This document shows positions 7,339 through 14,900 of a stretch of 64,000 nucleotides of DNA, piece after piece. Each line of letters opens with the position of its first letter. Positions within the stretch are counted from its first letter, which is position 1. The DNA is taken from the NCBI RefSeq assembly GCF_934725225.1, contig NZ_CAKVAM010000002.1, forward strand, positions 124,001 through 188,000. Direction: 5' to 3'. The position numbers and the translations under genes were made by a program. The DNA comes from an uncultured Treponema sp. (GTDB lineage: Bacteria; Spirochaetota; Spirochaetia; Treponematales; Treponemataceae). The notes under the pieces are model-generated. The model was not told where the DNA came from and did not search any database. It saw nothing but the letters and a program-made list of their open reading frames with translations.

Positions 7339-8532
7339 ATGAAATCACATTCAATAAAAGACATATTCTCTAGCCGTCCGACAAAGGAGAGTTATGAGGA
7401 AGACCTCTACAAGGTAAGAAAAGTTCCTTACAAGAAGGACGACATGTGGCGGCTCTCGAAGCTGCTTGCGGCAAAACCGACACGTGTCGGTCGTGGTGAC
7501 GGCGGAAGATTCTCAGGCGGCGGACGAGGCGGAGCATTGCTCTCAAATTTTTCAAACCAGAAAGACCAGCGCGTGATGTTCAAGGTCTCGCACAGCTCCT
7601 CGATGCAGGCGCATGAAAAGTATCTCTCAACCTATATGCCGCAGGAAAACAAGAATGATGTCATGGACAGGCCAAGGCTTTTCGGCACTGAAAATTCCGA
7701 GTACGAGGCCGCGAAAGTTCCGGACCATTTCAAGTTCATAATCTCGCCTGAAAACCAGAACGTGAACCTGAAAGTCCTTGCCTCTGAGTTCATAAGGAGA
7801 ACCGAGACCATGACAGGCTACAGGCTTTTGTGGCAGGGGGCGGTTCATACGGACACAGCTCACCGCCATGCCCACATCTGCATAAACGGCAGGGATAAAA
7901 ACGGAAAGCGTGTCTATTTTCAGCCTGAGATGATTAGGCGGACAATGAGGGAGACTCTCTCGTACATCGCGACACAGATGGTCGGGGAGCGGACACAGCA
8001 GGAAATTCTTGCGGCGCAGAAAAACCTTGTTGTCGCAAGACGCTGGACGAGGCTTGACGAGGAGCTTGAGAAATATCCCGGAAAAATAAGCCCACGTCTT
8101 CTAAGCCCTGAAATGCAGAACCGTCTTGCTTTTCTTTCTGAAATGAATCTTGCCGTAAGAAAAGCCGGATTCTATGAGCTAAAAACTGAATGGAAGGATG
8201 TTCTTGTCGCTACAGGGCGGTACAACACATTCCTTGACGAGTATCGGAAATCTGGCGGAAAGCTTGAGCTTTACTCAGGCGGCGGAATCAGCGGAACTGT
8301 TGAGAATGTAATTTCGTTCGACAAGGACGAAAGCTGGAACGATGCGCTTGTCATAAGAAGCGGTGAATCCCTTGTCTATGTTCCTGTCTGGCAGCTGAAG
8401 AAAGATGACCTTCTGGGAAAGTCAGTAGAGATAAAGGACGGAACAAGAAGCCTCTCGCGCCAAGTCACGGACTCAAGCATACGTGTTGCAGGCACACCTA
8501 GAAGCAGAGGAAATTCCGGAAAGCGTGAATAA
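7339..8532 (+). CDS. MOBP relaxase, VirD2/RlxS-like (DUF3363 type)
   Basis: The 397-residue nicking enzyme should cut at oriT and pilot the DNA into the recipient. The metal-binding motif HTDTAHRHAHI lies at about residues 170-180, preceded by DHFKFIISPE, both typical of RlxS-type relaxases. A candidate catalytic tyrosine is in EKYLSTYM, near residue 95. A glycine-arginine-rich linker (residues ~52-66) follows a palindrome copy read as KPTRVGRG. The C-terminal tail is basic (PRSRGNSGKRE). It follows the toxin gene by 8 bases. No clear oriT was located. Confidence 0.88.
   Translation: MKSHSIKDIFSSRPTKESYEEDLYKVRKVPYKKDDMWRLSKLLAAKPTRVGRGDGGRFSGGGRGGALLSNFSNQKDQRVMFKVSHSSSMQAHEKYLSTYMPQENKNDVMDRPRLFGTENSEYEAAKVPDHFKFIISPENQNVNLKVLASEFIRRTETMTGYRLLWQGAVHTDTAHRHAHICINGRDKNGKRVYFQPEMIRRTMRETLSYIATQMVGERTQQEILAAQKNLVVARRWTRLDEELEKYPGKISPRLLSPEMQNRLAFLSEMNLAVRKAGFYELKTEWKDVLVATGRYNTFLDEYRKSGGKLELYSGGGISGTVENVISFDKDESWNDALVIRSGESLVYVPVWQLKKDDLLGKSVEIKDGTRSLSRQVTDSSIRVAGTPRSRGNSGKRE
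7476..7491. repeat. 16-bp palindrome inside the relaxase gene
   Basis: Exact copy, read on the plus strand as PTRVG within the N-terminal linker, ahead of the catalytic domain. Confidence 0.9.
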
Positions 8533-8537
8533 ATTTC

Positions 8538-8570
8538 TTTTATTACAAAATATCTATATATGTAATAAAA
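8538..8570. promoter_or_regulatory. AT-rich inverted repeat between relaxase and VirB8 gene
   Basis: TTTTATTACA (8538-8547) and TGTAATAAAA (8561-8570) are perfect arms 13 bases apart. The site may be an operator for the secretion operon or a weak terminator. Confidence 0.4.
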
Positions 8571-8618
8571 TCAATATTGACTGTAGTCTTGAAAATTTGT
8601 AATCTGTATCAAAAGTAT

Positions 8619-8628
8619 CTGCCCGCCC
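8619..8628 (+). promoter_or_regulatory. Shared leader motif CTGCCCGCCC ahead of virB8
   Basis: Second copy of the 10-mer, 17 bases before the ATG and just before the ribosome site TTGGAGAT. Confidence 0.45.
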
Positions 8629-8645
8629 TTTCTTGGAGATACTTT

Positions 8646-9359
8646 ATGAGTACAAAACAATATCCTCCTGCTGGAAAAGTGCAGACACCGTTCTATCCGC
8701 AGCTTGAGCATTTCGACTGGATTACAGGACAGATTCGCCGGGAGAACCATATTCTTCGGATTGTGGCTGTCATCTCCTGCCTAGCGTTTTTTCTCTCAAT
8801 CGGAATCAGCCTGTACGCGGTCGCCCAGCCTGACTCAATCCCTGTGATTGTGACGATGAATGATTTCGGGCAGACGTCATATGTCGGCCCTGTTTCGCGG
8901 AAGAACTACCAGGACTTCAATGTTCCGGAAGTCGCCGTGCAGTATCAGGTGAAGGATTTTCTTAACCTCTATCACACGCTCTCAACTGACAAGACTGTGA
9001 TGAAAAAATCTGTCAATAAAATCTACCACATTCTGACTTCCACAACAGCGTCAAAATATTCATCCCTTGTGAAAGAGGAGAAGCCGTTTGAGTATTTCGG
9101 CACGCGCACAAGGGAAGTGCTTTTTCAGACAGAGCCGCTGAAGCTCTCAAAAGATTCCTATCAGATTGACTATCAGGTTCTGACGCGTCAGGTCTCAGGC
9201 TCTGTTGTCAGCAATGTGGCCTACCGCGCGGTAATAAGCGTGAAAACCTTGCAGCCGAGTGAAGATGACATAAAGGACAATCCGCTTGGAATCTACATAA
9301 CCGCATTCGACATGAAGGAAATAAACACAAAAGTCTTATCAACTGGAGAACCAAAATGA
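8646..9359 (+). CDS. trbF: VirB8/TrbF-like type IV secretion protein
   Basis: I choose the ATG at 8646 because TTGGAG stands 7-11 bases upstream; the product is then 237 residues. One transmembrane segment (IVAVISCLAFFLSIGISLYAVA) follows a ~45-residue cytoplasmic head, and the rest is periplasmic, the VirB8 plan. Residues such as DYQVLTRQVSGSVVSNVAYRA fit the NTF2-like fold. VirB8 nucleates assembly of the inner-membrane complex. It overlaps the VirB9 gene by four bases. Confidence 0.85.
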   Translation: MSTKQYPPAGKVQTPFYPQLEHFDWITGQIRRENHILRIVAVISCLAFFLSIGISLYAVAQPDSIPVIVTMNDFGQTSYVGPVSRKNYQDFNVPEVAVQYQVKDFLNLYHTLSTDKTVMKKSVNKIYHILTSTTASKYSSLVKEEKPFEYFGTRTREVLFQTEPLKLSKDSYQIDYQVLTRQVSGSVVSNVAYRAVISVKTLQPSEDDIKDNPLGIYITAFDMKEINTKVLSTGEPK

Positions 9360-10441
9360 AAACTAGAAAGAAAATCGACCGGCACGTGTCGGTTCTGGCG
9401 GCGGCATTCCTGATTCTGTCTTGCTCAACAACAAAAGACCTTGAGAAGAGCGTGAACCAGACGGACTTTGACGACAGCGGCGCAAAATCGCTTGAGGAAG
9501 AGGAGCTGAGAAACGAGGCGGAGCTTAACGGCTACTATGTTCAGGAGGAATTGAAAGTACAGGACATAGAGGACACAGTTGTTTTTGTTGACCGTCCTGT
9601 CTATATTCCTGAGCAGAAGGACGCTCCTGAGCTTGAGCGCGGATTTGAAACCGGCTATGACGCTGTAAAGGAAAGCCAGAAGAAAGCGACTGTAAAACCG
9701 GAGAACTATAAAAGCGGAACTTTCTTCTATCAATATAATGAGAATCTTGTGTACGAGATTTACGCCCAGCCGTACCACCTTACGGACATTGTTCTTGAGC
9801 GCGGCGAGACTGTGAAAGGAACTCCTTTTTTCTCAGAGGACGAGAGTGTGTGGGAGCTTACAGCAGGTGTCTCTGTTGATTCCGAGACAGGCGAGGAAGT
9901 CCAGCATTTTTTTGTGAAGCCCGCGTTCTCAAAGCTTGACTCCAGCCTCATCATCATAACCGACCGCCGTGTCTACCATCTGCGCGTGAAGTCGTTTGCC
10001 GACACACACATGGCGATTGTGAAATTCACATATCCCGGAAGAAAAAATGTCTATGCGAAAAAGTCGGTGGAAAAAAGTCGCTCCGTCGAGAACGACTTCA
10101 TCAGAATCTCGAATCCTGAGCTTCTGTCATTCGACTACAAGATGAAATACTCGATGTTCAAGAAGCCGGAATTTTTGCCAAAGCGTGTCTACGATGACGG
10201 CCAGTCAACATATATTCAGGTGGACGAGATTGTGCTTCAGAAAAAGCTTCCAGTCCTCTTCAATGAGAAGAACGAGATAGAGAACTATTCCGTGAAGAAG
10301 AATGTGTTTGTCGTTCCGCGCCTTGTGAATAAAGTCACTCTCCGTCTTGGAAAGCAGAAAGTCGTGATAGAGAAGAAAAAGACAAGCCAGAAAATTGCGG
10401 AAAAAATCGCCGCGGAAGAGGAGGCTCAGGTTGGAAAATAA
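9356..10441 (+). CDS. trbG: VirB9/TrbG-like outer-membrane core lipoprotein
   Basis: The product is 361 residues. A lipobox (LAAAFLILSC) lies near residue 23. The middle and C-terminus match VirB9/CagX: FFYQYNENLVYEIYAQPYHLTD, the repeated LTAGVSVD and VRTYHL-like RRVYHLRVKS. VirB9 with VirB10 forms the outer-membrane core of the channel. A variant palindrome (9378) encodes DRHVSV in the signal-peptide n-region, so the insert was tolerated in an exported protein. Confidence 0.88.
   Translation: MKTRKKIDRHVSVLAAAFLILSCSTTKDLEKSVNQTDFDDSGAKSLEEEELRNEAELNGYYVQEELKVQDIEDTVVFVDRPVYIPEQKDAPELERGFETGYDAVKESQKKATVKPENYKSGTFFYQYNENLVYEIYAQPYHLTDIVLERGETVKGTPFFSEDESVWELTAGVSVDSETGEEVQHFFVKPAFSKLDSSLIIITDRRVYHLRVKSFADTHMAIVKFTYPGRKNVYAKKSVEKSRSVENDFIRISNPELLSFDYKMKYSMFKKPEFLPKRVYDDGQSTYIQVDEIVLQKKLPVLFNEKNEIENYSVKKNVFVVPRLVNKVTLRLGKQKVVIEKKKTSQKIAEKIAAEEEAQVGK
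9378..9393. repeat. 16-bp palindrome, one-mismatch copy in virB9 signal sequence
   Basis: ACCGGCACGTGTCGGT differs from the consensus by one base. It is read as DRHVSV. Confidence 0.8.
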
Positions 10442-11828
10442 TATCGATGAGGATGAGAACCTTGAGCTTGACGCCTCTCCTATGAACCTGAACGACGAGA
10501 TTGAGAGCGAGGACGAGGAACTTCCGCCGCCTGAAGAGGAAAAGGATGAGGCGCGCGAGCTTAACGTGGGCAATATCCTTGCGCTAATTTTTATCGGGGT
10601 CGCAGTGATTTTTCTTATCGTTATGGCGGCAGGCTCGGCAAAGTCAAAGAAAAAAATCCAAAGCCGTGAGCTTGACAAGTCCGGCAGCAAGACAGCAATT
10701 GAATTCAAGGAGAGGACTGAGAAAGCTCCCGAGGTGAAAGATGATGTCCAGCAGATTTTTGAGGAAGAGAAGAAAGGCGATAAGCCGATGAGCGAAAAGG
10801 ACGCGGACGATGTTCTTTCCACCTTGCCGCCTGAGCTACAGAGCGGAACAGCTCCGGTAACATCTGTAGGAAGCCGCTCGGCCTCATCCGCAAAGTCTGA
10901 CAGACCGGACACAAGGAATTCAAAGTCGCCAAGAAAAATCGAGGGGATCGCGGGGCAGGACTACGCGGCGGTGAACGCAAACTCCAATATTGTCAGCGCA
11001 GTCATGAACGGAAATTTTCCGCAGACGGCAGCAACGTCAAGAATGACAAAGGAGGAATACATCGCGCAGCAGATGCAGCGCACTCAGCAGATTCAGAATT
11101 CCCTCTACGGCTCTAGCGGAAGTTACGGCGGCGGAAATCAGAACCAGAGCGCGGCTTACCAGTCTAACCGCGAGGAATTCTTCAACAATCAGGGAAGCGG
11201 AACAGGAAACGGACAGTTTCTTCCGTACAACACGCTCTGGGACGGAACGATTATCTCAGGCGCGCTTGTTACGGCGATAAACACGGACAATCCCGGCGTT
11301 GTGATTGCCAGAGTGACGCAGAATGTGTACTCAAGCTACGACCATTCGCTTCTTCTGATTCCCGAAGGCTCGCTTCTTTATGCGACCTACAACAGCTCTG
11401 TCAGCTATGGGCAGAACAAGGTGCAGGTGGCATGGAATCTTCTTATACGTCCTGACGGCTACAGAATCTCTTTGGGCAACATGAACGGAGTGAGCGCGCA
11501 GGGCGCAAGCGGATACAAGGGCAGCGTGTCTAACCATCCGTGGGCGACAATGAAGGCTCTTGGAATGATTGCCGTCTACTCGATGATTCAGACCGATATG
11601 TCAAAGAGCATAAACAGCCAGAACAACGAGTATATCCAGAACGCGATGACCGACGTGTGGGCGCAGTCGACAAAAATCGGGAACAAGATTATCGACCGCG
11701 CGCTTGACATAAAGCCTACGATTGCAGTTCCAGTTGGAAGAGAAATCAAGCTTATCACGAATGTGCCGCTTGAGCTTCCGCCGTGCAAGGTGAATCAGGC
11801 TGAGCAGAAATATGTAAGGACACGCTGA
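10431..11828 (+). CDS. trbI: VirB10/TrbI-like channel protein
   Basis: I choose the TTG at 10431 because AGGAGG lies about 8 bases before it; it overlaps the VirB9 stop by 11 bases. The product is ~465 residues. An acidic cytoplasmic head precedes one transmembrane helix (ILALIFIGVAVIFLIVMAAG), then a Ser/Gln/Asn-rich linker, then the VirB10 barrel (LPYNTLWDGTIISGALVTAI, PEGSLLYATYNSS, HPWATMKALGMIAVYSMI). VirB10 spans both membranes and senses ATP use by VirD4 and VirB11. Confidence 0.9.
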   Translation: MENNIDEDENLELDASPMNLNDEIESEDEELPPPEEEKDEARELNVGNILALIFIGVAVIFLIVMAAGSAKSKKKIQSRELDKSGSKTAIEFKERTEKAPEVKDDVQQIFEEEKKGDKPMSEKDADDVLSTLPPELQSGTAPVTSVGSRSASSAKSDRPDTRNSKSPRKIEGIAGQDYAAVNANSNIVSAVMNGNFPQTAATSRMTKEEYIAQQMQRTQQIQNSLYGSSGSYGGGNQNQSAAYQSNREEFFNNQGSGTGNGQFLPYNTLWDGTIISGALVTAINTDNPGVVIARVTQNVYSSYDHSLLLIPEGSLLYATYNSSVSYGQNKVQVAWNLLIRPDGYRISLGNMNGVSAQGASGYKGSVSNHPWATMKALGMIAVYSMIQTDMSKSINSQNNEYIQNAMTDVWAQSTKIGNKIIDRALDIKPTIAVPVGREIKLITNVPLELPPCKVNQAEQKYVRTR

Positions 11829-11858
11829 AAACAAAACGGATATGGACAGTCCGCAGTC

Positions 11859-11931
11859 ACGAATAGAAATTTTATAGAAGCGGATTTTTCATTATAGAAA
11901 ACTGAAACAAAAATGAGCGCACGAATAGACA
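11859..11931 (+). repeat. ACGAATAGA motif pair before the giant lipoprotein
   Basis: CACGAATAGAAATTTT near 11859 and GCACGAATAGACATTG near 11920 repeat in this ~130-base intergenic region. The same motif recurs before the pilin gene (29574-29660). A regulatory or RNA role is possible. Confidence 0.45.
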
Positions 11932-11958
11932 TTGAAAAAAAATTCTCTGGAGTTAAAG

Positions 11959-14900
11959 ATGAAATTTTTAAGGAATGCTGTTCCGCTGCTCATGATTGCG
12001 GCGGCTCTTGTTTTTTCAGGCTGCCACTGGAACGATGTCTCAGACAGCGGCGGCGGTGATGACGGTGTGAAAATCAGCTCGCTTTCATTTGCGAAGTCAA
12101 CGCTTTCAATGAAAGTCGGCTCGATGGATTACATTACAATAAAAGTAAATCCTTCTACAAGCCAAAGAGACTGCGAGTTCAAGTGGTCTTATGACTCGAA
12201 GATAATCAGCTGCGACACAGCCTCGAATTTCGGTGTGACGATAACGGCTCTTGCAGAAGGACAGACATCGCTCCGCTGTTCTTACGGCGGATTTGACGCG
12301 ACCTGCATAATAACGGTCTCAGGCTTTGAGCAGGGATATGAAGAAACGACTGAGCCGTACATTTATTCAAACACTTCGATTATCCAGACAAGTCCGGGCG
12401 TTACGGAAAAGGTCTTTGTGTCTCTCTACGGCGGAGATGCTTCCGACATCGACGGCTATACCTGGACAATAGACAACTCATCTGTCGCCACAATCCAGCC
12501 GACCGGCCAGTACTGCCTTATAACTGCGAAGAATTCCGGCTATGCGAGAATCAAGGTTACAAACAGCAAGGCGAGCTATCCGTACTACATGGGAGTCTAT
12601 GTCTTTGCCGACGCGACAAATGTTCCTTATATAACGACTTCCACGAACATTCTTACAATGAACCAAGGCGACGGAGAGCAGACGATAAGCTGCTCCTTGG
12701 TGAATGGAAAGGAAGGCTCTTTGGACAGCGCGTTCAAGTGGGAGATTGTCTCAAAGGATTCAGACGAAGTCCCTGTGGGGCTTTCATTCAACGGAAACAA
12801 TGCGGTTGTAACTCCTCTCAAAGGCGGAAGCTGCACTTTAAGAATCACTCATCCGGATGCGGCATATCCTCTTGATATTCTTTGCCGTGTAATCACGATT
12901 GTGAAGAATGTCTACATAAATCCGGACAGGACAATGATTACCCTGAATGGAACTGACGAGCAGACTGTAACCTGCGAGCTTGAGAACATCGACATAGGCG
13001 AGTATTCGGTTGATGAGTACAGATATTCCCTCGACAACCTGAGCGCGGCGGAGATAGTCTCGTCTGTTGGAAACCAGGTTGTGCTGCGTGGCCTTGCAAA
13101 CGGAAGCGCGAAGCTTGTCATTTCGCACCCGAAAGCCGCCTATCCGAGGGAAGTTCTCTGCATTGTGACAGGGCAGCTGAAGGACGCTGTTGATGCCTCT
13201 TGCTACATCACGACAAGCCAGAACTATATAAGAACGAAAGTCGGCGCGGATACGACATCTGTATCTATGAGCCTTCGCGGCGGCGATGACGGAGACGAGA
13301 AGGGTTTTGTCTGGACAGTGAAAAGCTCTCCGTCATCAGGAAGTGGAGATGTCATATCTCTTGAGACAACGGACGGAAGCGCAGTTCATTCAAGGGCGGC
13401 CGCGATGACCTATGCCTACGGAACTGCGTACATCACGCCGAAAGCCGAGGGAACTGCCGTAATCACCGTGAGCCATCCGAAGATTGTCTACGCGACTGAA
13501 ATTCTCGTGAAAGTTCTGGACAAGGATGCGATTCTTGAGGAGCCTCTTTATTTTACAGGAAACGGCCTTGTGCGTGTCCTGAACGGAAGCGAGACTGAAT
13601 ATTCTGTCGGGCTGAACGGAAAGAACAAGTCCTCAGCAGATGAGCAGAACATAAAATGGAGCAATGACGATTCAAGGCTTTCTGTTGTGGGAAACGGAAC
13701 TTCCGCCACAATAAAAGCTCCGTCCTACGGAACAGGTCAGACAATCTCGCATATAACGGTGAGCCACAGCAAGGCGGAGCAGGACAAGACAGTCCTTGTC
13801 ATGACAGCCGATGACGAGAAGACGCTGATGAGCATGAAGGCTCTTTATTCCGACAAGCTCTATTACAACTTTGAGGCTGGAAAGGAAGCGATTGTCTTCT
13901 GTAATGCTGTCGGATTCGATGAGTACGACGAGGAGACAGACGAGACAAAAAGCTACGACTTCTCGATGTTCACCTGGACAACTTCCGACCCGGCGGTTAT
14001 TTCAGTGGACAAGAATTCTTACAATCCTCTCTCATGCACGATAAAAGGATTAAAAGCCGGAACTTGCACGCTCACTGGTTCAATCGACGGATACTCATGC
14101 GACTTCAAGATAACAGTCTATCCTGTCGGAACAGTTCAGACAGACCCGGAGGTATATCTTACAACCACGCAGAACGTCGTCTCGCTGAAATCGGCCGGAA
14201 AAACTGCGGCTGTGAATGTGAGCGCGGTGAATCTTTCTGCAGGCAAGTATTCATCAATAAAATGGCAGGCTGAAGATGAGTCTGTTGCTACAGTACAGGC
14301 GAACGGAACTTCCGCGACAATAACGGCGGCAGGCGAGGGCGAGACTGTGATAAACATCTCGCATTCGGAAAGCCAGAACACGCTGAAAATCTATGTGCGT
14401 GTCGGAAGCGAGTACGTCATTCCAGAGGCAGAGCCTCTTGTCTATATTTCATCTCAGGACGTTATCACGATGCTCCGTGATGACTCCGCGCAGAAGCTTC
14501 AGGCTGTTCTTGCGAACTATTCCGGCGCAGACACGAACGGATTTCAGTTCTCAATCGACAAGGAGGACATCGCAAAAATTTCAGCCCAGTCCGTAAACGG
14601 AACTGCATATATAAAGCCGGTCGGAAGCGGCCAGGCGGAAATCACAATCTCGCATACAGCAACCGAGCTTACAAAGAAGGTTCTTGTCGTTGTCGGAAAT
14701 TCCTCTGAGGAGCTTGCAGGATATGTCTATCTCACGACAGGCAGCAATGTTGTCGCGGTCGGCGAGGGCAACACAAAGAGCGTCTCTGTTACTGTGAAGA
14801 ATTCTGATTCGGTTGTTCTTGACGGCTACAGCTGGAGTTCAAGCAATCCGAATGTCGTGGATGTAACTTCAAGCGGCGCGACTGCGGTTCTTCAGGGAAA